From: Geomonas edaphica
GTDB taxonomy: Bacteria; Desulfobacterota; Desulfuromonadia; Geobacterales; Geobacteraceae
Assembly: GCF_004917075.1 (NCBI RefSeq)
Contig: NZ_SSYB01000001.1
Location: 729,097-793,096, forward strand
Direction of reading: 5' to 3'
Length of the DNA: 64,000 bases
The notes below the pieces were generated by a model, which saw nothing but the letters and a program-made list of their open reading frames with translations, made no database searches and was not told the DNA's origin. How positions within the stretch are numbered: position 1 is the stretch's first letter; every line of letters starts with the position of its first letter. Made by a program: the position numbers and the translations under genes. Below, piece by piece: positions 44,410-52,778 of the stretch.

Positions 44410-45861
44410 TCAGATCTTCAGACCTAGTACCGGCCAGACAAACACCACCGACCCCATGAAGAGGAGCCACGACACGGCCATGACCACGCCTCCCGCCACG
44501 ATGATGTCGCGGCTTTTGAGGTAGCCGGATGCATAGGCGATGGCGGTGGCGGGCGTCCCCATGGGGAGGCAGTAAGCGAGCCCTGCGGGAAGCGCGATGG
44601 ATAGGGTCATCACCTTGGGGTCCATCCCCATGGTCTGGCACAGCCCCATCCCGACCGGCATCAGGATGGCGACCACGGCGGCGTGGCTGATGCACTCGGT
44701 CACTAGGATCGCTACCAGCGAGATCACCGCGATCACCGCAAGCGGCGCGTGCGCGTGGTCCCCCATCCCCTTTTTCACCACCCAAACCGCCGCCCCGGTT
44801 TTTTCCAGTGCGGAGGCGAGCGCTATGGTGCCGCCGTACATCAGGATGATCCCCCAGTTGACGTACTCCTCTATCTTCTGCCAGGAAACGACCCGGAAGG
44901 TGAACAGCGCGGCAGCACCTAGGATGGCGATGGCAGCAAGGCCCGTCTTCTCGCCGAGGAACATCCAGCACCCGACCGTCCCCACCATGACGAGCGCGGT
45001 CAGGATCTCGTCGCCGCTGATCTTCCCCATTTCTATGCGTTTGCCGTTCAGAAATTTAAGTCCCACTTCAACATCGTCGATGTCGGGAGGGAAGAACCTC
45101 AAGAGGATCACGAATCCGAGCACGAGGAGCGGCAGGACGATCATGCAGGCGGCGGTGGACCACTCCACGAAGGAGAAGTGAAGTCCGGTAGCCTCTTTCA
45201 GAAGTCCGGCCGCGAGCGGTGCGCGGGCACCTCCGAGGAAGGTGGCGATGCCGCCGATGATGCATCCCCACGCCATGGACATGAAAAGGAGCCTCCCGAA
45301 ACGGCTCTTACCCTTCTCGAGGCGCAGCGCAGTGGTGAGTTCCGTCACCACCGGGAAGAGCATGGCGGCCACGGCGTGCTCGCTCATGATGAAGGAGAGG
45401 AAGGCGGACAGAAGGAATACGGTCAAAGCGAGCCTGGTCGGGGTCCGGCCGAAGCGGGCGAGCATGGCCCTCGCGAGGCGGGCCGAAATGCCGGTGCCGG
45501 TCATGGCGGCGGCAAGGATGAAGGCGCCGAGGATGAAGAAGACGGATTCGTTCCCGAACATCGAGTAGGTCTTCTTCGCGTCCATGATGCCGAGAAGCGG
45601 GAGCATGACCATGGACAAAAGGGCGGTGACCGCGATGGGGAGCAGTCCGGAAATCCAGAAGAAGACTGTGGCGCCGAAGAGAACCAGCGCCCGATAACCT
45701 TCCACGGAGAGGCCCTCGGGAGGATTCAGGCGAACCAGCACGGCGATGACCAGCACCACGGCGGCCATGACCTGGTAGCGCGCGGTGCGGTCCAGCAGGA
45801 TGAGCCACATGGGACGGTTGTCGATCTTGAGCGGTTTTTCTAGGAGGTGGTTGTTTTCCAT
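44410..45861 (-). CDS. SLC13/DASS-family dicarboxylate (sodium/anion) transporter
   Basis: The 483-residue protein has about 11-13 membrane helices and the DASS family blocks: SMVMLPLLGIMDAKKTYSMFGNESVFFILGAFILAAAM, SEHAVAAMLFPVVTELTTAL, and near the C terminus CISHAAVVAILMPVGMGLCQ and SIALPAGLAYCLPMGTPATAIAYASGYLKSRD. Members transport succinate, malate, citrate or related anions. Given the Geobacter-type background, C4-dicarboxylate uptake is plausible. It is encoded immediately upstream of the Rrf2 regulator. Confidence 0.92.
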   Translation of the reverse strand: MENNHLLEKPLKIDNRPMWLILLDRTARYQVMAAVVLVIAVLVRLNPPEGLSVEGYRALVLFGATVFFWISGLLPIAVTALLSMVMLPLLGIMDAKKTYSMFGNESVFFILGAFILAAAMTGTGISARLARAMLARFGRTPTRLALTVFLLSAFLSFIMSEHAVAAMLFPVVTELTTALRLEKGKSRFGRLLFMSMAWGCIIGGIATFLGGARAPLAAGLLKEATGLHFSFVEWSTAACMIVLPLLVLGFVILLRFFPPDIDDVEVGLKFLNGKRIEMGKISGDEILTALVMVGTVGCWMFLGEKTGLAAIAILGAAALFTFRVVSWQKIEEYVNWGIILMYGGTIALASALEKTGAAVWVVKKGMGDHAHAPLAVIAVISLVAILVTECISHAAVVAILMPVGMGLCQTMGMDPKVMTLSIALPAGLAYCLPMGTPATAIAYASGYLKSRDIIVAGGVVMAVSWLLFMGSVVFVWPVLGLKI

Positions 45862-45903
45862 TGGTGCGACGTGCCCTCTTGCGGATCTATTTCATGACAG
45901 GGA

Positions 45904-46707
45904 CTACAGTCCGGACGACTCGAAAGATTCTGCCACTTCCTTCACGCGCAGCAAGCGCCTGAGGTCGGAGGTGGCCAGCAAGCGACGGTCCTCAACGCTG
46001 TCGATGAAGCCGCGCAGTATCCCCTTACGCGAAGCAGGCGCCAGGGGGGTGATCAGATAGATGAGCGGCAGCAGCGGCTTGACCAGCACCTTTTTCTCTC
46101 GCCACCCGGACTGCAGGTAGCCGAACAGCTGGGTGAGGTCCTTCTCGGCACCCCTGGCAGCGTCTCCCGACAACTCAACGAGCGGGACGATGCCATCCTC
46201 CAGCAGGACATCGATCCCCGCTTTGATGGCAGCGGGAGTTTCCTGGGCCGCAGCAAGGGTTGAGACGACGGACCACCTGGGAAATATGGTGCGGGCGTAT
46301 GCTAGGGCCTTAAACCGCTCTTCGTGATCGCCCCCCTCGACTGCCGCGTGTGCGCGACGGTCAACGTGCAGGGGGATGTCGAGAATGTCGATGCCGGCGG
46401 CGTAGGCGCGATCGATCATCTGCGGCGTCGCCGCGAAGTCGAGCCTGCCGGTCAGGCGGGCATTGAAGTTCTTCTTGATGAGACGGGCAAGGTTCTCGCC
46501 GCTTGCGAAGCGGTCCCGCTCACCAAAGGTGAGGTGGAAAAGGGTGGCGTTGCTCTGGTAATGACTCTCGTACAGGGTCTCTATGGTCTGGCGCTCGGGA
46601 AGGTTGCCACCTATGAAAAAAACGTTCTCCTCCCGCCGCAGTGCGTCCGGAGAAAACGGAGAAGTCCGGGCTGCCAGCTCCCGCATTTTATTCTCGTCTA
46701 TCCTCAT
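45904..46707 (-). CDS. Uncharacterised 267-residue protein, possible TIM-barrel
   Basis: From ATG 46707, which has GGGAGGGG upstream, the protein reads MRIDENKMRELAARTSPFSP. Its frame is open 21 codons further upstream without a good start. The middle (RLTGRLDFAATPQMIDRAYAAGIDILDIPLHVD, then FPRWSVVSTLAAAQETPAAIKAGIDVLLEDGIVPLVEL) reads like successive beta-alpha units, reminiscent of the C-terminal half of a radical SAM barrel. There are no cysteines for a cluster. The C-terminal part (VLVKPLLPLIYLITPLAP) is hydrophobic. It lies 42 bp upstream of the dicarboxylate transporter gene and is probably in its operon. Confidence 0.65.
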   Translation of the reverse strand: MRIDENKMRELAARTSPFSPDALRREENVFFIGGNLPERQTIETLYESHYQSNATLFHLTFGERDRFASGENLARLIKKNFNARLTGRLDFAATPQMIDRAYAAGIDILDIPLHVDRRAHAAVEGGDHEERFKALAYARTIFPRWSVVSTLAAAQETPAAIKAGIDVLLEDGIVPLVELSGDAARGAEKDLTQLFGYLQSGWREKKVLVKPLLPLIYLITPLAPASRKGILRGFIDSVEDRRLLATSDLRRLLRVKEVAESFESSGL

Positions 46708-46949
46708 GGCCCCTCCCCCACCGTCGATTCGAAAAGCGCAAAGCACACCTGTGCGTGCAATTTTAGGCAAGATACGTTATTCAACCAATTCAGTCAACAA
46801 AAATAAATACATTGCCTACAGCATAAGTAGAGTATTCAAATATCGTAGAATATCGTCATCTTACCACCAAACAATGCGTGCAGATCGAGACAGCCGCACG
46901 GAAACTGCAGGTTCTAGCGTCGCGCACCGCAGGCCTGAGCCCATTCTCA
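46708..46949. other. Intergenic region upstream of the DUF4139 gene
   Basis: No coding frame is convincing. This AT-richer region between the minus-strand unknown protein and the plus-strand DUF4139 gene should contain the promoter for the minus-strand operon. No tandem repeat or strong hairpin was seen. Confidence 0.4.
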
Positions 46950-46978
46950 TTGACTTGCCGTCACGGACGCGCTATAGA
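46950..46978 (+). promoter_or_regulatory. Sigma-70 promoter of the DUF4139 gene
   Basis: TTGACT (46950-46955) and TATAGA (46973-46978) are 17 bases apart. The DUF4139 gene starts about 80 bases downstream with GAGGTG before its ATG. Confidence 0.65.
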
Positions 46979-47057
46979 AACAGGGATTTTGCAAGCCATC
47001 ACAAGAGGATATCCATCCGCCGTACACGATAACCGATACTAGGAACCGAGGTGTCAA

Positions 47058-48698
47058 ATGCATGCTTTAAGATTGTTCCTGATCACCCTCCTGCTTGCCT
47101 GGCCGCTTTCCCTGCACGCCGCTACCGGTACGCTGCAAGCACAGTCGAGGATCACGGCGGTCACGGTGTTCTCCGACCGCGCCCAGGTTACGCGTCAGGC
47201 GTCCCTCACCCTCAGGCCAGGCATGAACCTGGTGAACTTCGACGACATGCCGCAGCTCATGATGGAGGAATCTCTCAGGGCCGAGGGGAAGGGATCCGGC
47301 CGCGCACGCATCGCCGGCATCTCGGTGAAAAAGGTCTTCCTGGACCGGACCCGTGAAAAACGGGTTCGCGAACTTGAGGACGAGATCGTGCAGCTCACCC
47401 GCAAGGTCGAGAGCATCGAGGCGCGCCGCAAGGCACTCGCGGCGCAGAAGGCGTTTGTCGATTCGATCCGGGTCGGCTATGGAGAAAGGATCTCGAAGGA
47501 GATCGGCGCAGGAAAGCCGATCACCGGCGAACTCGACCAGGCGATGCGCTTCGTCGGTGAGAACACCGGCAAGATCGAAGAGAAAATCTACGACACGGAA
47601 GCGGAGAAGCGTCCCCTGCAGGACCGCATCGCCGCCCTGAAAAAGGAGCTGGAGCAGAACCGGACGGACGGGATGAAGGAGGTGCGCTCGGTTCAGGTCG
47701 CGATCGAGGCCGAGCGCGAGATGAAGTTCGACATGGAGCTCAGCTACCTGGTGCCGCAGGCGACATGGATCCCGACCTACGACGTGCGGCTCGCCCCGGA
47801 CGGTAAAGAGGCGGAGCTGGTCTATCGCGCGCAGATTTGGCAGATGACCGGTGAAGACTGGCCCGGCGTGAAGCTTACCCTCTCCACCGCAAGCCCCGCC
47901 TCCGGCGGCGGCGCTCCCGAGCTTTTCCCGTGGCGCGTTTCTTTCTACGAGCCGCCACGTCCTATTCCTTACCTGCCGCGCGCCAAGATGGAGATGGCTG
48001 CGCCCGCGTACGGCGCGGCCCCGGCGGCACCCGCCGAGGACCGGATGCAGCAGGCGGAGTTCAGCGCGGCCCAGGTGGCACAGGGACAGACCTCGGTACA
48101 GTTTCAGGTGGTACAGCCGGTGGACGTCACTGCCGACGGCAGCCACGCGCAGAGCGTGATCGCGACGGAGAAGCTCCTGGTCACCGTCGGCTACGAAACG
48201 GTGCCCAAGCTCTCGCCGCGGGTCTATCTAAAGTCCACCGTCACCAACCGCACCGCTTATCCTCTTCTTGCCGGCGAGATCAACATCTTCAACGACGCCG
48301 TCTTCGTGGGCAAAAGCCAGTTGAAAACGGTCGCTTCCGGCGAGGATTTCGACCTTTACTTCGGCAGCGATGACCAGGTGAAGGTGAAGCGCGAAGTGGC
48401 AAGGGTGAAGAAAAAAGGCGGCCTCATCGCCGACAGCAGCGTCACTTATCACGTCGACATCGAGCTGCAGAATTTCAAGAGCCGCCCGGTTTCTGTGGAA
48501 CTAAAAGACCAGAAACCGCTGCCGGGGAACGCCGAGATTGCGGTCAAAGTTGAAGAACTAACACTGAAACCGGCGGAGACCAAGGAAGACGGCACCATTA
48601 TTTGGAAACTCGAGCTTGCACCGGGCGAGAAGCGGAAGGTCTCCTACGACATCGTCATCGACTACCCGAAGGGGCGCGACCTGGTCGGGCTCGAGTAG
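47058..48698 (+). CDS. DUF4139 (MuiA-like) secreted or envelope protein
   Basis: The 546-residue protein has a signal peptide (MHALRLFLITLLLAWPLSLHA), an N-terminal DUF4140-type region with VTVFSDRAQVTRQ, a long coiled coil (about 98-215) and the DUF4139 C-terminal domain with SYLVPQATWIPTYDVRL, LTLSTASPASGG, and LKSTVTNRTAYPLLAGEINIFND. Proteins with this pair of domains are known as mucoidy inhibitor A-like; their biochemical role is unknown. It has its own promoter and precedes the peptidase/propeller fusion gene. Confidence 0.88.
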   Translation: MHALRLFLITLLLAWPLSLHAATGTLQAQSRITAVTVFSDRAQVTRQASLTLRPGMNLVNFDDMPQLMMEESLRAEGKGSGRARIAGISVKKVFLDRTREKRVRELEDEIVQLTRKVESIEARRKALAAQKAFVDSIRVGYGERISKEIGAGKPITGELDQAMRFVGENTGKIEEKIYDTEAEKRPLQDRIAALKKELEQNRTDGMKEVRSVQVAIEAEREMKFDMELSYLVPQATWIPTYDVRLAPDGKEAELVYRAQIWQMTGEDWPGVKLTLSTASPASGGGAPELFPWRVSFYEPPRPIPYLPRAKMEMAAPAYGAAPAAPAEDRMQQAEFSAAQVAQGQTSVQFQVVQPVDVTADGSHAQSVIATEKLLVTVGYETVPKLSPRVYLKSTVTNRTAYPLLAGEINIFNDAVFVGKSQLKTVASGEDFDLYFGSDDQVKVKREVARVKKKGGLIADSSVTYHVDIELQNFKSRPVSVELKDQKPLPGNAEIAVKVEELTLKPAETKEDGTIIWKLELAPGEKRKVSYDIVIDYPKGRDLVGLE

Positions 48699-48757
48699 GG
48701 TTCGTCCGGCAATCCCGTTAGTCTCGAAGAGTGAGCGGGTATCACGTTCCCCCCTTT

Positions 48758-48840
48758 GCGAAGGGGAAGCTTGCCCCCCGTAGCAGCCTCCGCGAAGGGG
48801 GAGCCTGCCCCCCGTAGCGGCCTCTGCGAAGGGGGGACAG
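48758..48840. repeat. 34-bp tandem repeat, 2.5 copies
   Basis: GCGAAGGGG starts at 48758, 48792 and 48826, with the segments between them (GCCTGCCCCCCGTAGCGGCCT and a close variant) repeated at 34-bp spacing. The block CCCCTTTGCGAAGGGG is shared with the outer arms of the element between aguA and aguB. It lies between the DUF4139 gene and the fusion gene. Confidence 0.75.
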
Positions 48841-48938
48841 GGGAGATTTGCCTTAGCTGAATCAGATAAGCATCAGCTGAGGCACCCCCGCGTCCATCCC
48901 CCGCAACCGCTATCCCACTACCGTTTGGAAAGGACATC

Positions 48939-51935
48939 ATGAAATCTTTGATGCTTGCCGTCGTCACCCTCTTCTGTCTGGCAACCACCGCGCAGGCGGC
49001 CAAATTTGATACCAGGTTCACCTACTCCACCATCGAGACCGCTCACTTCGCCATCCACTACCACCAAGGACTGGAGGCTGCGGCGCAAAAGGCCGCTCGC
49101 CTGGCCGAGGAGGCACACGAAAAGCTCACCCATGAATTCAAGTGGCAACCAGCGGAAAAGACCCAGGTGATCCTGATCGACGACAGCGACTTCACCAACG
49201 GGCTCGCCATCACCATCCCGTACAACACGATCTACCTGCAGGTGGTCCCCCCTTCACTCGCCTCCACGCTCGGGGAGTACGACGACTGGATGAGGACGCT
49301 GATCACGCACGAGTATGCCCACATCCTCTCCGCCGACCCGGCGCGCGGCTACTCCAAGGTGACCCGCACCATTTTCGGCAAACCGCTTCCCTGGATGGAT
49401 CCCATCGCCGTGGTCATGTTCCTCGCGACGGCACCGCCCAACACCTTCATGCCGCGCTGGTGGCACGAGGGAATGGCTACCTGGGCCGAGACGAAGTACA
49501 CCGGCCAGGGGCGCGGCAAGGGGAGCTACTACGACATGATATTCCGTGCGGCCGTAGCGGAAAACAACCTCCCGGGTGTGGACCAGATCAACGGCGATGT
49601 GCCTTTCTGGCCCGCGGGGAGCCTCCCCTACATCTACGGCTACCGCCTGCAGCGCTACATCGCCGAGACCTACGGCGAGGACGCGGCAGGAAAGCTCACC
49701 CAGGCCCATGCCGGGCGTATCCCCTACACTATCAGCGCACCTGCCAAGAGGAACTTCAACGGCAATAGCTATCGAGATGTGTACGAGGATATGCTCGTGG
49801 CGCTGAGAAAGGAGCAAAGCGCAAGAATCGCCCTCCTCTCTCAGAAGCCCTTCACGACGCTGTCTCGCATCAGCGACGAAGGTGAAAATCTCACCTACCC
49901 GCGCTTTTCCCCGGATGGAAGCCGCATCGCATTCACAAGGCGCGACCCGCACGACCATGCATCTGTCGTGGTGACCGACGCCACCGGCCGGCACGTGCTG
50001 GCAAGTTTCAGGCGCCAGTTCTCCGACGGGAGCCTCAGCTGGTCGCCGGACGGCAAACGCATCTACTTCACCCAGGCCGAGATCACATGTGGTTTCGACC
50101 TGTACCAGGACCTCTACGTCCACGATCTCGACCATGACCGCACCGCGCGACTCACCGAGGGTGAGCGCCTCGGTGAAGTGCAGCTCTCCCCGGACGGGAA
50201 ACTCTTTGCTGCGGTGCAAAGCGGCACCGGGAGCCAGAACCTGGTCCTCTTCGAAAGCGGAGCGGGACAGGAGAAGCCTAAACCTTCCCCGGTGACGCGT
50301 TACCAGGTGGAGCGGGTTTCCGCCCCGCGCTGGGCGCCCGACGGCCGCATGCTCAGCTACGTCCGGACCGACAATTACGGCCGGAGTTCCCTCATGATTT
50401 ACGACATCGACCGGAAATCCGAGAGCGTCCTGATAAGCGCGGGGAACTCTCTCGCCTACCCCGCCTGGGCGCCCGACGGCTCGGTCGTATATTTCATCTC
50501 TGACGAGACCGGGGTCTTCAACGTCTTTGCCTATGATCTCAAGGCGCGCAAGAGCTACCAGGTGAGTCACCTGCTGACCGGCGCCCTGCAGCCTGAGCCT
50601 TCTCCCGACGGAAGCCGCATGCTGATTGCGCACTACACCTCGCACGGTTTCAGGATCGCGACATTCAACTTGGAGCGCTCGGCCTGGAGTGAAAGCCGCG
50701 GCCCCTCACTGCCGCTTACCCGCGCCCTCCCTACTTCTCCCGCATCGGAGCCGACCGCACCCGAAGGAGCCACACCCGTTACTGCGGTAACCCAGGCTGG
50801 GACAGCCCAGCCGACGACTGTCCAGACTGCCACCTCTCAAACTCCGGCGCTGCTCCCCTCCGCCTCATACACGCCGCTGAAGACTATCGCACCTCGCTTC
50901 TGGCTGCCGCGCTTCTACGCCGACGGCGAGGGGGTCGCCATCGGCGCCTATACCGCTGGAAGCGACGCGCTCGGCTACCACACCTACGCCGTAAGCGGCG
51001 CCTACAGTGACGGCCGTAAACGCGGCTATGGGAGCCTTATCTACCAGAACGACTCCTTCTACCCGACCTTCACCCTCCGGGCGCACAACGAACCGTTTCT
51101 GTACGGGGACCTTTACCAGACTGGCAACGACTACTACGAACTGAACCGCGGGGTGTCCGTCGAGGCCGCCGTCCCCCTGAACCGGCTGGAATCGCGCTAC
51201 CGCCTGCGGGCCGGCTATGAACTTCTCGACCAGAAGGCCCTGAGCGACGTGGCGAACGACGGTACCTTCCATGGCGTTCCAGTCTTTCAGGGGCGCAGGG
51301 ACAACCTCTTCGCCGGAATCGACTTCGACGACGTGCTGAAGTACCCCTATTCGATAAGCTCCGAGGAAGGGCGGAGGGTTTCGCTTTTGTACCGCCGCTT
51401 TGACAAAGGGTTCGGGAGCGACATCAACCTATCCGAGTACAGCGCGGCCTGGCAGGAGTACCTGCATCTGCCGATCAGGCAGCCGGGAAACCAGGTGCTG
51501 TATCTGCGCCTGGCCGGTGCCTTCGCCGATGGCGACCTGCAGTACGGCCAGCAGGCCTTCCAGTTGGGCGGTGCACCGTCCGACCTCAACCCGTACCCGC
51601 TGCGCGGCTATCCGCTCCGTTCCATGACCGGCAAGTACGTGGCAACGGGAACCATCGAATACCGGGCACCGATCATGTATCCCCTCTCCGGGCCGGGCAC
51701 CGTTCCCGCCTTCGCAGAAAAACTGCACACCGCTCTCTTCGTAGACGCGGGCCAGGTTTGGGGCGGCCTGCGCCCCTTCGCAGCCGATGAAACGAGGGTC
51801 GGCGCGGGTGTCGAGTTGCGCGCCGATCTGACCATCGGCTACTGGGCCAAGGTCACCCCGGCACTAGGATTTGCTCACGGGTTCAACAAGAACGGCGAAG
51901 ATCAGATATACTTCGCGCTGTACTTGGGGCTCTAA
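48939..51935 (+). CDS. Peptidase MA-like / beta-propeller / outer-membrane barrel fusion protein
   Basis: The 998-residue protein has a signal peptide (about 1-21). A gluzincin-type zinc peptidase domain follows, with HEYAH at 124-128 and HEG (His176, Glu177) in WWHEGMATWAE. Next are WD40-like/PD40 propeller repeats (about 300-560), with YPRFSPDGSRIAFTRR, SWSPDGKRIYFTQ, QLSPDGKLFAAV, RWAPDGRMLSYV and YPAWAPDGSVVYFI. A Thr/Ala/Pro-rich linker (about 590-645) leads to a beta-rich C-terminal third with an Omp85-like motif LRGYPLRSMTGKYVATGTIEYRAP. It is likely exported to the outer membrane with the peptidase and propeller in the periplasm or outside. Substrate unknown. Confidence 0.88.
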   Translation: MKSLMLAVVTLFCLATTAQAAKFDTRFTYSTIETAHFAIHYHQGLEAAAQKAARLAEEAHEKLTHEFKWQPAEKTQVILIDDSDFTNGLAITIPYNTIYLQVVPPSLASTLGEYDDWMRTLITHEYAHILSADPARGYSKVTRTIFGKPLPWMDPIAVVMFLATAPPNTFMPRWWHEGMATWAETKYTGQGRGKGSYYDMIFRAAVAENNLPGVDQINGDVPFWPAGSLPYIYGYRLQRYIAETYGEDAAGKLTQAHAGRIPYTISAPAKRNFNGNSYRDVYEDMLVALRKEQSARIALLSQKPFTTLSRISDEGENLTYPRFSPDGSRIAFTRRDPHDHASVVVTDATGRHVLASFRRQFSDGSLSWSPDGKRIYFTQAEITCGFDLYQDLYVHDLDHDRTARLTEGERLGEVQLSPDGKLFAAVQSGTGSQNLVLFESGAGQEKPKPSPVTRYQVERVSAPRWAPDGRMLSYVRTDNYGRSSLMIYDIDRKSESVLISAGNSLAYPAWAPDGSVVYFISDETGVFNVFAYDLKARKSYQVSHLLTGALQPEPSPDGSRMLIAHYTSHGFRIATFNLERSAWSESRGPSLPLTRALPTSPASEPTAPEGATPVTAVTQAGTAQPTTVQTATSQTPALLPSASYTPLKTIAPRFWLPRFYADGEGVAIGAYTAGSDALGYHTYAVSGAYSDGRKRGYGSLIYQNDSFYPTFTLRAHNEPFLYGDLYQTGNDYYELNRGVSVEAAVPLNRLESRYRLRAGYELLDQKALSDVANDGTFHGVPVFQGRRDNLFAGIDFDDVLKYPYSISSEEGRRVSLLYRRFDKGFGSDINLSEYSAAWQEYLHLPIRQPGNQVLYLRLAGAFADGDLQYGQQAFQLGGAPSDLNPYPLRGYPLRSMTGKYVATGTIEYRAPIMYPLSGPGTVPAFAEKLHTALFVDAGQVWGGLRPFAADETRVGAGVELRADLTIGYWAKVTPALGFAHGFNKNGEDQIYFALYLGL

Positions 51936-51984
51936 AGAGAGACACCGGGGCCCAAAAACCATAACCGCTTAACAGGAGGAACAT

Positions 51985-52587
51985 ATGCGGATTATCGTGG
52001 TGGGAGCGACAGGAACCATAGGGAAGGCAGTGGCGAAACTCCTGGCGACTGAGCACGACGTCGTCAAGGTCGCCTTTAGAAGCGGCGACCACAGGGTGGA
52101 TATGTCGAGCAAGGAGTCCATCGAGCGGATGTTCCAGGAGGTGGGCCATTTCGACGCCCTCGCTTGCGCCGCAGGCGTAGCCCGTTTCGGGTCGCTGGCG
52201 GAACTTTCCGACGAGGACTTTCAGACCGGGCTGGCAGGCAAGCTGATGGGCCAGGTGAACCTGGTGCGGGTGGGGATGAACTACATCAGCGACAACGGTT
52301 GCTTTACCCTGACCAGCGGGGTCCTGAGCCATAGTCCGATGCCGGGGAGCGCCTCGATCAGCATGGTCAACGCCGGGCTCGAAGGTTTCGTGCGCGCCGC
52401 AGCGCTCGAGATGCCGCGCGGCATACGCATCAACGTGGTAAGCCCGCCGTGGGTGAAGGAAACCCTCGAAGCACTCGGGATGGACGCGACCGGGGGGATG
52501 CCCGCCGAGCAGGTGGCCCAGGCTTACTGGTCAAGCATCCACGGCACCCGCAGCGGCACCGTGATCAACGCCAAGGATTTCACCTAA
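51985..52587 (+). CDS. Short-chain dehydrogenase-like protein lacking the canonical YxxxK
   Basis: The 200-residue Rossmann protein has the nucleotide-binding motif VGATGTIGKAVA at residues 5-16 and a short-chain dehydrogenase layout (CAAGVARFGSLAEL; LTSGVLSHSPMPGSASISMVNAGLEGFVRAAALEMPRGIRINVVSPPW). The usual catalytic Tyr-x3-Lys is replaced by a Ser/Ile-containing segment followed by Asn. The same pattern is found in a recognisable SDR subfamily, so it probably binds NAD(P) but may have a different catalytic base or act structurally. AGGAGG lies upstream of the ATG, and a strong terminator follows. Confidence 0.88.
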   Translation: MRIIVVGATGTIGKAVAKLLATEHDVVKVAFRSGDHRVDMSSKESIERMFQEVGHFDALACAAGVARFGSLAELSDEDFQTGLAGKLMGQVNLVRVGMNYISDNGCFTLTSGVLSHSPMPGSASISMVNAGLEGFVRAAALEMPRGIRINVVSPPWVKETLEALGMDATGGMPAEQVAQAYWSSIHGTRSGTVINAKDFT

Positions 52588-52617
52588 GATAACGCGCCGA
52601 TAAGCAAGGACAAAAAG

Positions 52618-52662
52618 GGCAACGGAGCGAGGAATTTCCCTCGCGATCCGTTGCCTTTTTTT
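52618..52662 (+). terminator. Rho-independent terminator after the SDR-like gene
   Basis: The stem GGCAACGGA (52618-52626) pairs with TCCGTTGCC (52647-52655), and an inner GCGAGG/CCTCGC pair extends it. A run of seven T follows. Confidence 0.93.
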
Positions 52663-52684
52663 ATGCCTCACAGGTGGTGCCACA

Positions 52685-52705
52685 CCTCCCCCCGGAGGGG
52701 GGAGG
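52685..52705. repeat. GC-rich palindrome downstream of nrfA
   Basis: CCTCCCCCC pairs with GGGGGGAGG around GGA. More C- and G-rich tracts follow up to about 52765. It resembles the other C/G-rich palindromes in this window and lies between convergent genes. No T-run is present. Confidence 0.6.
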
Positions 52706-52778
52706 CCGGGAGGGGGGAAGAAGAATGCGCCCCCTCCCTAGCCCTCCCCCTCCGGGGGCGGGGACGGCTCCTCCACGT

